NCBI GenBank assembly: GCA_027596195.1
Contig: JADGJG010000667.1
Span: 1-14,484 of the forward strand
Source of the DNA: Podochytrium sp. JEL0797
Lineage: Eukaryota > Chytridiomycota > Chytridiomycetes > Chytridiales > Chytriomycetaceae
Length of the DNA: 14,484 nt
Reading direction: 5' to 3'
Shown here: positions 1-9,179 of the stretch, one piece after another
How the letters are laid out: each line of letters begins with the position of its first letter
Numbering within the stretch: the stretch's first letter is position 1
Notes under the pieces: generated by a model
What the model saw: only the letters and a program-made list of their open reading frames with translations
Told to the model about the DNA's origin: nothing
Databases searched by the model: none
Program-made: the position numbers and the translations under genes

Positions 1-201
1 TTTTTTTTTTGTGGGTGGGGTTTTTTGGTTTCATTTTTTTTTTAATTTTCAAAATTTTTCAACTTGTTTGGGGGTTTTTTATTTCGTGGTGTGGTGTGGT
101 TGTGTTTTATTTTGTCCCCCCCCCCCCCCCCCCCCCTCCTTTCTTTCCGCCATTCGTTATTCAATTCCAACGGGAAAAAAACGTTTGTTTTCGTGATACA
201 G
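1..201 (+). other. VPS15: VPS15 intron, 3' part
   Basis: I see no exon here. The stretch is T-rich, carries a long C homopolymer at 116-136, and ends in a pyrimidine-rich acceptor (GTGATACAG, AG at 200-201) directly before the first recognisable VPS15 codons. A GTGGGT donor-like sequence at 11 could mark the intron start. Small open frames across it are low-complexity Phe/Pro and were not called. Confidence 0.6.
116..136 (+). repeat. C homopolymer, 21 nt
   Basis: An uninterrupted run of 21 C lies in the VPS15 intron upstream of exon 202-414. It is exactly complementary in composition and length to the 21-G run at 442-462 in the next intron. Homopolymer length is prone to sequencing error. 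Confidence 0.9.
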
Positions 202-2044
202 CTCTCATACGACGTGGCCCTCCACGAACTCCACGAGTCGATCCAAGAGCAAGTTATTGCGCTCCTCAGCGACTCGGACGTGAACGTCAAACGCGCACTG
301 TTGCAAGACATTTCGCGGCTCTGTTTCTTTTTTGGAAGGCAGCGCGCGAATGATGTGGTCTTGAGTCATATGATTACGTATTTGAATGACCGTGATTGGC
401 GGTTGAGGGGGTGCGTAAGACAAAAACCCTGCAAACGCGTTGGGGGGGGGGGGGGGGGGGGGTTAACCAAACCATTTTTTTTTCCAATAACATTTTTAGA
501 AACAATATGGGGAAACGGAACCTTTATCGGCGCCCGCAGACTCGAGGAATACATTCTGCCACTGATTGTGCAATCACTCACGGACCCGCAGGAATTTGTG
601 GTTGAAAAAGTGTTGAGCGCGCTCACGTCTCTCGCGGAATTGGGGTTGTTTGAAAATGCAAAGGTCGAGGAACTCGTGGCTGCGATTGTGCCGTTGTTGT
701 GTCACCCGAGTTTGTGGATTCGTTATGGTAAATACTTTTTTTTGGTGGGTGGTGAGTGATTGAATTTTGTTTTTGGTGTTGTTGGTAGGTGCGGTCGCGT
801 TTGTTTCGACGGCGGCTCAGTTGTTGCCGTTGATTGACGTGCGGTGCGTGTTGTACCCTGCGCTCAAACCGTTCTTGAGGGTCGATGTGGCGGAGGTGAC
901 GGAAGTAGCCTTGTTGTACAGTCTCAAGAGTCCAGTTGAGTCGTGTTTTTTATTTCCTTCATGTGGTCCTTGACGAGTTGCTGTGTTTTTTTGCAGTTGA
1001 GTCGCGTGCTGTACGATCAGGCATTGTTGTTGGCGTCCAAGAGTTCTGTGGTATCGTACAAGAAGGATCGGGTGTCGGTTGGAACGAATATCTTGGATCT
1101 GGGGAGTGAGGAGGAATTTGCGAATGAAAGGTGAGATGGACATAACATTCGCGTTTATTGGGGTTTTTTTTCTCTCATCACTCCCCAATTTTAAATAGCA
1201 CTGAACTCATTCTGCGACTTCGTGAATTTGGAATGACGGATGAAGATCGCGAGAAGCTGTTTGCGTTGAAGTATTACATTTCGAAATCGACGGAACGCAG
1301 AGGGGTGCCGAGTGCAAGTGGTGGGGTTACGGAAGACGACCGATTTACAAAGGTGATTTTTCAACCGACCTCCGCTCCGATTCTAAAATTTTGTTTTATT
1401 TCGCGCGAAAATTAGCCCATCATCACACCTCAAACCGTCTTCCTCACCCCCCCGAAATACATCAACCCCTCTCTCCCTTCCCCACCCCGCTCAATCTCCT
1501 CCGCCTCCTCCGACACGAGCTCCCTGCGTCCACCTGGATCGCGAAACCCTTCATCCCTCCTTGCCCCACGCCCTCCATCCACGGGGTCCCTCTCGGTCGG
1601 GACCGCGCGGACCCCTGAGCCTGTGGAGGGTGTTGCAGTTCAGGGTCCTGGGAAACTGATGAGGAGTGACGCGGTGGAAACGGGGGGTGTTGTTGCGGGG
1701 AAGTTGGCGCGAAGAGGGGGTGGCGGAGCAGGGTCTGGAACTCCACGCGTGGTGTCGTCTTTATCGGCGGGTTCGGACGCGGGAAGGAGTGGTGTTTCTC
1801 CTGTGCCGAATTATGCTGAATCTGAAGCGGGTGGGTCTGTTGGAGGTGGTGCGAGTGGGAAGGGGAAGTTGCGGGTGCCGAGTGTGGGGTATGCGACGAG
1901 TAGTGTGGGGAGGGGGGCGGCGGGGTCTGTAGCGAGTGGGGTGAGGAGGGAGGGTGGGGAGGGGGGGAGGGGGGTTACGTCGGGGCTTCGGTGGTCTACT
2001 AGGGATTTGTATTTTGATTCTAGGAGTTTGTATTCCTATTTTAA
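202..2044 (+). CDS. VPS15: VPS15 / PIK3R4 (PI3-kinase regulatory subunit 4), partial: HEAT repeats and linker
   Basis: VPS15 is the pseudokinase scaffold of the class III PI3-kinase (VPS34) complex acting in endosomal sorting and autophagy. Exons seen: 202-414, about 493-727, 789-934, 997-1130, 1199-1352, 1416-1940 and a possible last exon 2024-2044 ending in TAA. The translation tracks the HEAT region of human PIK3R4 closely: LHELHESIQEQV, FFGRQRANDVVLSHMITYLN, DPQEFVVEKVLSALTSLAEL, CHPSLWIRYGAVAF, then the helix around FGMTDEDREKLFALKYYI. Exon 1416 onward starts with ITPQTVFLTPP and becomes a Ser/Gly/Pro-rich linker. The kinase domain must lie upstream. The WD40 propeller expected after the linker is not found before the next gene. 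The junction near 414/493 lacks a clean AG. The 3' end is uncertain: without the 1941-2023 intron the frame stays open to a TAG at 2418-2420, antisense to the next gene. Identity is firm; the end is not. Confidence 0.85.
442..462 (+). repeat. G homopolymer, 21 nt
   Basis: An uninterrupted run of 21 G lies in the VPS15 intron after exon 202-414. It could fold as a G-quadruplex or pair with the C run at 116-136 in the pre-mRNA. It contributes 21 nt to an apparent open frame through the intron that reads as poly-Gly. Confidence 0.9.
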
Positions 2045-2485
2045 ATTGTTAGCTTTCTTGCAAGCTAACAAGAAAACGCGTCGAGGAGGAGCATGTATCG
2101 ATCAAAGAAAAAAATACAGACTCACCCCAATCAACGCGACCGTCTCCGCGGCAAACACATTCGAAACCCTCCGATCAACCTCATCCGGCAACAACCCCAT
2201 CACCAACACCTTCCTCTGCGCTTCCTGCAACACACTCATAATCCGCTGTGCTTCCACGTTGATGAGTTTGCCCGTGAGTACCGAGTCGTCGACCATGGAG
2301 GGAACGGCGGTCGTGGGTTGGAGTTGCTGCAGGTCGGTTGTGGAGTCGCGTGTTTGGGTGACGGAGGCGGCGCGTTGGACGATAGAGGAGGCGCGTTGGA
2401 CGATGGAGGAGCCGCGGTAGGTGGAGCCGATAGGGGGGAGGGGGGGTTCTTTGGGGAATGGGTGGGGGTTTGATGTGTTGATCAT
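1811..2485 (-). CDS. Unrecognised two-exon protein, about 194 aa, helical core and Pro-rich tail
   Basis: Exon 1 runs 2485-2126 and exon 2 runs 2035-1811 (TAA). The intron 2125-2036 has a GTGAGT donor and an AAAATAG acceptor and keeps phase 0. The N-terminus (about 1-60) is Pro/Ser/Thr-rich with a tandem SSIVQRA repeat. Residues about 70-137 look like amphipathic helices, with VEAQRIMSVLQEAQRKVLVM and LPDEVDRR, and they continue smoothly across the splice as VALIGEYKLLESKYKSLVDH. That continuity is the best evidence the intron is right. The last 55 residues are Pro/Leu-rich low complexity. I do not recognise the family. The first helix is vaguely like the helix near the N-terminus of dynein regulatory complex subunit 9, too weak to name. 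It is divergent from ODAD3 (316 nt between start codons), so a ciliary role is possible but only inferred. Its 3' exon overlaps the VPS15 3' end on the other strand. Confidence 0.6.
2046..2071. repeat. Inverted repeat, 10-bp arms, 6-nt loop
   Basis: TTGTTAGCTT at 2046-2055 is the perfect reverse complement of AAGCTAACAA at 2062-2071. It lies 2 nt after the proposed VPS15 TAA and inside the intron of the minus-strand gene, where the two genes converge. A role in 3'-end formation is possible but unproven. Confidence 0.8.
2370..2411 (+). repeat. Tandem duplication, 2 x 21 nt
   Basis: Units 2370-2390 and 2391-2411 differ at one base. On the minus strand they encode the in-frame tandem SSIVQRA repeat of the unrecognised protein, so the duplication preserves the frame. 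Confidence 0.85.
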
Positions 2486-2801
2486 TTCTCTTTTTGTGGA
2501 TTGTTGGGGGGCTTTGCGATGCGGGGAAAGGGATTTGGTTGGGTTTTGATGTGGTCAAGGTGTGTTCAGGAAATCAAAGGCGCGTGTGTGGAAAATTTCC
2601 GAAATTCTCTCTCTCTCGCGAATAAAAACTGTTGCAGATTCGATATGGACGACGGAGTTTTGGAAAGGCTGTTGTTGGCGTGCGTGAAGTATGTGCCTGT
2701 CTTGAGTCGACCTGTTTTTTTTCCCCAAAGATTTTCCCTTTGTTGAATTTTGACAAAACTGGTCCCCGCGCACCACCACCGCCACCACCCTGACGCGAAG
2801 T
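2486..2801. promoter_or_regulatory. Divergent intergenic region between the unrecognised minus gene and ODAD3
   Basis: This 316-nt gap separates two start codons on opposite strands, so it should hold both promoters. I see no TATA box. It contains a pyrimidine run (CTCTCTCTC near 2606) and an ATG at 2645 followed by 14 codons and a strong GTATGT donor at 2689. That could be an upstream ODAD3 exon spliced to the AG at 2799-2800, but the acceptor context is weak. Confidence 0.4.
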
Positions 2802-5062
2802 ATGCCAGCTGTTCGACCCAGCCAAAACGGCATCGACGATGACTTGCACGATTTGAAGCTGCGTTTCGAGCTCCTCGGTGAGTGGAGACACTGGGGCCGG
2901 GGGGAGCACCCGCGAAGGCGGAATACGATGGAGGAATACTGACCACCCCCGAACCTGCAGAGGGCGATAGAAAGGCTTACTATGAGACAAGTCAATGGGC
3001 CATCCGTCAAAACAAGGAAGAAGTATCCCATTTGAGGTCTCAAAACAAGGAACTCAGTGAATCGATTGCAAAGATCAAAAAGGTGGGGGTTTCTCCAAAA
3101 ACGCGTTTTTTTCTTCTTCTTCTACTATACTCACACGCACCACAATTTTATTTCATCTCCTCTATTATAAAGCATGACATGGACTCCCAATCGCTCCGCT
3201 CCTCCATGACGGAACTCGAAAAATTTGACCAACGCATCTGCGAAATCCACCGCAAATACGACGAGTTGCAAGCCGAGGCGCGTGCCAAGGAGGACAAGTT
3301 GTGCGAAATGAGGGATCAGTTGGCGGATTTGAAGAGGGAGGCGGAGCTTGTCAAGTCGAATATGCAGGATTCTTCTCAGGCCAAGGTATTTCCTTTTATT
3401 TTTTCTTCTTCTTTGCCAACGACCGTGCCATTTTTTCACTACTTGAGCGTCCCCTCCATGCGCGTTTTTTGTGATTCTAAAAGCCTGTTCCCAAAACACA
3501 CACACACAGGAAATCCGGATGCTAGAAAACCGTCTCGACAAAGCCATGATCAAATACAACGAAGCCCAATCAATCCGCAAAACCTACGAGCACATTGTCA
3601 AGAGACTCCAAGACGAACGTCTCACGTTCGATAACCAGCTCGCCACGTTCGAAAAGACGCTCAAGGCCAAAAAAATGGATGCGTTGGAGCTCGAGATGAT
3701 GAGCAGGGATGCGAATCATGCTAAGGAGGTGGCGAAGGTAAGGGTTGATTTTTTTTTGTTTAGGGAATATTCACAATTTTATTTGTGTGTGATTTTTAGG
3801 CTGAGTTGGCAAGGTTTGAGCAGCAAATCAATGAAGAAAGGAAACAACGAGAGCGCGACCTTCAAATGCGCAAAGAGTTGGTGAAACAAAAGATGGAAGT
3901 GATTGACAAGCTCGAACGAAAGGTAAAACCCACCCCCCGCGTTTCTTTCCTTCGTTCATGAACGCACCATCTAACTTCAATCGTACAAAAAAACACTTTT
4001 AAAAGACGATGCAAATCGACGAACAAAACGCCGACACGAACCCCAACTCGGACTCCAACAACCAAGCCTACGACGAAGCCAAAGAGCGCAAAATGGGCGA
4101 ATATGAAGAAACTATGCGTCTCATCAAGGAAGCCACGGGCGTTTCCGACATTAACGAAGTCATCGCCAAGTTCCAGTCCCAAGGCGCCACGCACAACCAC
4201 CTCACGCAACTGCAACAGCAGAACGAAACGCGCGTCGAGGATTTGAAGAAGAGGAAGACTGAGATTTTGGGGGAGTATGATGAGTTGAAGGAGTCTGGGG
4301 AGGTGAAGGCGGCGCATCGGCAGAGGTTGATGGAGGAGTTTGAGAAGCATTTGAAGGAGGCGCGTAATCATACGCAGGAGACGAAGCAAAAGTTTGAGAG
4401 GATTGCAAAGTTGTTGAATAATACCAAGGCGGGGATTCAGCATCTTTGTGATAAACTGGAGATTATAAGCACGGTAAGAAAACGCGTTTTTGGTTGTTGT
4501 GAGGTCACGGAATTTGAGCTAATTTGTATCACGCAAAGCCCGAAAAAGCACCCAAACTCCCCATGAATGACAACAATGTGAAGCCTATTCTGGAAGTTTG
4601 CATAGCGAAATTGGAGCATCTGACCGTGAATCTGGAAGGCAAGGAGATCCCGGAGGTAATTGACGCGGACCGTGATGTGAATTTTGGACCTCTATCTAAC
4701 TGTTTCGTACAGCCCGTTGCACCAACGGCAGCGCAGCTGCAGCAACAAGGCGAACAGCCCGGTATTCTCCAAGTCAACCAATCCGTTCTTCCCGCTTTCA
4801 ACACTCGTGTCAAGCTTCGGGCTGTGGAATTCGAGCAAGACCTTGCCGATGGTTTGAGAATCTTTTTTCGAGTGTGCACCAGTAGTTTGCAGTCTAATTG
4901 AATGAAACCAACGCAGAGGAAGAGAATGACGACGAACACGGCGAAATTCCAGATCGTGAATCCATCAAGAAACACACGAATCAGATGATTAACGCACGCC
5001 TCAAAAAGAACCAGCCCAAAAAGTCGAAAAAGAAGAAGGCCAAGGATGATTCTGATGATTAG
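2802..5062 (+). CDS. ODAD3: ODAD3 / CCDC151, outer dynein arm docking complex subunit
   Basis: This family (Chlamydomonas ODA10, human CCDC151) is needed to assemble and dock outer dynein arms on axonemal doublets. Exons: 2802-2877, 2961-3082, 3173-3385, 3510-3737, 3800-3922, 4006-4473, 4539-4655, 4713-4851, 4917-5062. All eight introns are GT-AG and phases close to 543 aa. The diagnostic N-terminal block spans the first splice: FELLEGDRKAYYETSQWAIR matches the human LLEGDRKAFFESSQW region. Further conserved coiled-coil blocks are MLENRLDKAMIKYNEAQSI and TRVEDLKKRK followed by the SGE segment. The protein is nearly all coiled coil, ending in an acidic then Lys-rich tail (KKSKKKKAKDDSDD). Human ODAD3 is somewhat longer. 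The start at 2802 is the nearest in-frame ATG; an upstream mini-exon from 2645 would add about 15 residues. It shares a short gap with UPF2. Confidence 0.93.
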
Positions 5063-5081
5063 AGTTCGTTGTTTTTTTTGG

Positions 5082-5087
5082 AATAAA
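5082..5087 (+). terminator. Poly(A) signal AATAAA of ODAD3
   Basis: A canonical AATAAA lies 20 nt after the ODAD3 stop and 30 nt before the UPF2 ATG. Cleavage must therefore fall almost at, or inside, the next gene's 5' end. Confidence 0.6.
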
Positions 5088-5116
5088 ATGCAAGTTTTTT
5101 TTGACTTGAATCGAAA

Positions 5117-8100
5117 ATGGAGACGACATCCTCGGCGCCTCCCCCTGAGAAGGACAAGGCCACGGCCAAGAACCGGCGCGAGTTGCGGACACAGAATGAG
5201 AATGCCGTGCGGCCGAGTGAGTTTGTTGTTGGTTTGGTTGTTGTTGGGATGTTTACTTTTAAACAGCGGACGAAGAGACACGCACCCTCGACGGGTCCCT
5301 CAAAAAGACTTCTGGGTTCAAGGCCAAACTCAAGACACACCTCACTGCGGAGCATGCACCGCTGCTCAAGAAGGAGGTTGTTCTTCTCAAACTCGACAAG
5401 TACCTCGATGAGATTGCAGCCGCCATTGTGGACAGCAAATTCGCAAAGCCAGGGGATGTGTGGGCGTGTGTCGAGGTGTGTTCGGTGCTGCACCAGCGCT
5501 ACGCCTCTTTTGGTGGCTTGATTGGGGCGCAGGTTTCCAAAATGTTTGTTGGCTTCGAAAAGGCCTTGGCGAGTGCAAAAGACGAGACACTGCGCGTGGC
5601 GCGGCTGCGCGTGGCCCTGCGTCTCCTCGCCGAGTTTGTGCTTGTCGCCGCAGTGCCGCTGTCCGAGAACACAAAGGCGCTCGTGGCCACGATGCGCCGC
5701 CTCTTCAACCCAACCACGGACAAGGACTTTGCGAATGTACAAGTCGCAGTGCCTTTCTGCAAGACTTTCCAGGACGTGTTTTTTGCTGACAACAAGCTGG
5801 GAGAGGTGTGTTGATTCGCGTTTCTTGCCGTCGTAACCCACACTTCACTCCAAAAGGATTCCCTCGTATCCGACGACACCCGCATCGCCATCAAACAAAT
5901 CATGGTCGACTATTTCACCGCCGCTTCGAAATTCCTCGTGCGCATGCACAACTACATCAAAAAAGCAGAAGTCAGCAACTACGAACACGCCGTGGCCCGC
6001 GGTGAAGTCTCGGAGGAGCGCCAGGAACGCTTCCAACGCGCACTCAAGACGTACGAGAAACTCGTGACAAACTGTCAGAGCTTGGCACTCAGTTTGGACC
6101 AAGAGATGCCCGATTTGCCTGAACCCGATAGTGCCGCCAACAAGCTGTCGATTGGGATTTCGTTGGCTGGAAGCAAAGAAGCGGATGATGAGGTTTTGTG
6201 AATTGCGATTCGCATCGCGCGTTACCACTTGTTGAAACCCCCAATCTCATTTCCCGTCACAGGAAGCGCTTGCGGGTGGGCCATGGGAAGACGAAGAATC
6301 GAGGTCCTTTTACGAAGACATTATCGACTTGAAGGATGTGGTTCCGAGCGTCTTGTTGGGCGAAAAGCACGAAAAGCCAGCGGCTCCGACCGAAGCCGAA
6401 TTGGAACAACTCAACAGCGAAATTCTCGTTGCCGACGAACCTTCCTCCGATACCGCCGATGAATCGCCCAAACCGGAAGGCGACGCCTCCATGGAGGACG
6501 CGAATCCCGAACTGGATCTCGAAGACGATGCGGACGAAGACGAAAAAGCTGTTCCCACGACTCACAGTCAACAAGTGCTCGCTTTGTTCACGGCCCTTCC
6601 GAATGCGTTGAGTTCCGAGGCGATTGATAAGCTGGCGGTCGAGTTTTGTTATGTCAATACGAAAGGGTCGCGAAAGCGCTTGATCAAGGCGCTGTTTGAG
6701 GTTCCACGCCAACGACTCGACATTCTTCCTTATTACGCGCGTTTGATTGCCACGTTGAACCCATTCATTCCGGAAATTGCGACGGGAGTGATTGCGCTGG
6801 TGAGAATTTTCCCTCTCTTGTGTGTCGGGTGCCGAAAAACAGAACACATCCAACTGAACCGAATCTATTTTTCCCCCTCTCTCTTCCTTTCCCACGTCGC
6901 GATCCAAAATCAGCTCGAACGCCAATTCCACTTCCACCAAAAAAAGACGGACCGCACATTCGTGGAAGAAAAGATCAAAGTCGTTCGGTTCATGGGAGAA
7001 CTCGCGAAATTCAAAGTGCCCCCGCTCCACATGACGTACCATTTCTTCAAAGTGATGCTCGAAAACTTTACGAATCACAGCATTGAGGCGATTTGTAGCA
7101 TGCTCGAAACGTGTGGACGGTTTTTGTTGAAGACTCCAGAGACGAGTCGACCGACGGGGCAAGTGGTGAGTTTGATTCTATTTTTTTTAGCTCGAGTTGT
7201 CTGCGTGTTTTTTTTTGTATCCATGCTTCCTCCCAAAATCCCGTTAGCTAATCGCCTCAACTTTTTTTGCCCCAGTTGGACATCATCATGAAAAAAAAGA
7301 CGGCCCTCCACCTCGATACGCGTCTCAACCTCCTCATCGACAATGCCTTCTACCAATGCAACCCCCCCGAACGCACCGCCATTGCCCAAAAAGTGCGCCC
7401 GCCACTCGAACTCTACATCCGCCACCTCATCTACACGGACCTTTCCAAAAAAACCTCCGAACGCGTGCTCAAACAACTGCGTAAACTCAACTGGCACGAC
7501 CCTACAACTCTCGCGATGGTACAGAAACCGTTTTTGAAGCATTGGAAAATCAAGTCGAGTAATTTGCATTTGCTTGCGTTTCTGGCGTTTGAGTTGTCCC
7601 GGTATTACCCTGATTTCGGGGTGCTTGTGGTGGACGCGTGTTTGGAAGAAATCCGGGTCGGGTTGGAAACGAATTTGTTCAAGTTCAATTCGAGGCGGTT
7701 GGCGAGTGTACGGTTTTTGGGGGAGATGTATAATTATCGGTTGATTGATAGTGGGACCGTGTTTGATACGTTGTATTATATGTTGCGGTTTGGTTATGGT
7801 GCGTGTTTTTTTTGCGTGTGTGTTTTTGGGTTACGGCGCAAACTCACCCTCACATACACACAGACAACCAATTCCCCGAACCAAACGTCTCCTCCCCCCT
7901 CGACGCCCCACACGACTTTTTCCGCGTCCGTCTCTGCTGTCACCTCCTCGAAACCTGTGGCCAATGTTTCGACCGTGGCCCGCTCTCTCTCAAACTGGAC
8001 GAATTCCTGGCCTTTTTGCAAGTCTACCTCCACTCGAAACCGCGTTTGTCGATGGATGTGGAGTTTTTGATGATTGAGTTGTTTGAACTTGTGAGGCCCA

Positions 8101-8952
8101 AGGCAGTTTTGTGGAAGGGGTATGAAGAGGCTGTGGATGCGTTTAATGTGTTGGCTGTGAAGCATGTGGCGTTGAGGGAGGAGGAGAGTGGGGGGGTTGG
8201 TGCGGGGATGGGTGTGGGGCAGAGTGAGGAGGAGGGGGAGGAGGAGGACGGGGAGCGGGGGGGGAGGGAGGGGGATGGGGGTGTGGGGGAGGAGGGGGTT
8301 GGGGAAGTGGAGGAGGGGGTTGTGGTGCAGCTACCGGTTGATGAGGTGCAGGAAGAGGAAGAGGAGGAAGAGGAGGAAGCGGCGGTGGTTGTGCATTTGC
8401 CTGAACAGGAGGTGGACGCGGAACTTGAAGCCGAGTTTGACCGCGAATTTAGCAAAATGATGATGGATAGTTTGGAGAGTCGGAAGGGGGATAAGAAGAT
8501 GCAGGCGTTTGATGTTGCGATTCCTGTCAAGAAGGGGGTTGTGTTTCAAGGGGCGGCGGGTGGTGGCGGTGAGGGGGCAGGGAAGCCGGGGTCGGAGGGG
8601 GTCATGTTTTCGTTCTTGACCAAGAAGGGGAATAAGCAGCAGGTTTGTTTTTGGGTTTTTGCGTGCGTGTGTGTGTGTGTGGGGGGCTTTGGTTTCTGAC
8701 AATCCCCTTCTTTTTTTCACCCAGATGAAATCCGTCGAACTCCCCCAAAACAGCATGTTTGTCCTCTCCACGAAACAAAAAAAGGAAGCCGAGCTCGAAG
8801 AACGCAAACAACTCAAAAAACTCGTGTTGGGACTCGACGACCGCGCCGACGACGAGGACAGCGCGCTTCCCATGAAACCCAAAGCGGCTACGATTAACCG
8901 TCGGCAGTTTCAGCATCGTCCGAATGTGATTCCCAAGTCGTTGTTTGAATGA
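5117..8952 (+). CDS. UPF2: UPF2, nonsense-mediated mRNA decay factor
   Basis: UPF2 bridges UPF1 and UPF3 on exon-junction complexes in nonsense-mediated decay. Exons: 5117-5216, 5267-5805, 5857-6192, 6263-6799, 6914-7165, 7276-7798, 7864-8642, 8725-8952. All introns are GT-AG and phases close to 1097 aa (human 1272). MIF4G-1 spans about residues 35-310 (LDGSLKKTSGF; CQSLALSLDQEMPDLPEP). A conserved GGPWEDEESRSFYEDIIDL block and an acidic linker follow. MIF4G-2 is about 420-600 (FEVPRQRLDILPYYARLIAT; MLETCGRFL). MIF4G-3 is about 629-855 (RPPLELYIRHLIYTDLSKKT; VRFLGEMYNYRLID; LLETCGQCFDRG). Then come an acidic Glu/Gly stretch and the UPF1-binding tail with FDVAIP and KKGNKQQ. Compared with human, the N-terminal region before MIF4G-1 is very short. 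The 114-nt intron 6800-6913 is stop-free and in frame, so retention would add 38 residues. Confidence 0.96.
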
Positions 8953-9179
8953 GGGTGGATGAGAGGGGGGTGGAGGAATGTGTGTGAGGAGAATGGGCAG
9001 GCTTGGAGGGGGAGTTGGGGAAACCCCATGAAAGGCGCGTTTTTGAGTTTTCACGGCGAGGGGGAACATCGGTTCGGCGATTCAATTTTAAAGAAATGTG
9101 CGATTATGCTTGTTCTTTTTTGTTATTTCGTCACACGTCAGCATCAGCATGAAAAGCCGGAATACGACAACAAAAAAAC
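8953..9179. other. Convergent 3' intergenic region, UPF2 / BAP31-like
   Basis: This 227-nt gap holds the 3' ends of both genes. The first 70 nt are strongly G-rich on the plus strand, continuing the G-rich end of the last UPF2 exon. A CGCGTTTTT motif lies at 9036-9044. I find no canonical AATAAA for either gene. Confidence 0.5.

Noticed and set aside
9..353. Plus-strand frame with poly-Pro from the C run
   Set aside because: Lies in an intron and is in the wrong frame for VPS15.
411..492. Reading straight through the G run as coding (poly-Gly insert in VPS15)
   Set aside because: The frame is open only by chance of homopolymer length; the stretch is intron-like, with a GTAAGA donor and a T-rich end, inside a conserved HEAT segment.
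1462..1746. Minus-strand frame of 94 codons as a further exon of the unrecognised gene
   Set aside because: Different frame from exon 2, which reaches TAA at 1811, and antisense to the better supported VPS15 exon.
2555..3043. Minus-strand frames of 126-162 codons
   Set aside because: Overlap ODAD3 exons and the divergent promoter in several frames at once, with no family signal.
4529..5281. Minus-strand open frame of 250 codons
   Set aside because: Crosses the ODAD3 3' exons, the intergenic gap and the UPF2 start; no recognisable domain.
5059..5841. Minus-strand open frame of 260 codons
   Set aside because: Antisense to the UPF2 MIF4G-1 exon and across its flanking introns; composition follows the real gene.
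6257..7162. Minus-strand open frame of 301 codons
   Set aside because: Antisense to UPF2 exons 6263-6799 and 6914-7165, whose plus-strand translation matches the family throughout; no family signal in the minus reading.
8024..8530. Minus-strand Ser/Thr/Pro-rich frame
   Set aside because: It is the complement of the UPF2 acidic Glu/Gly stretch; low complexity explains the openness.
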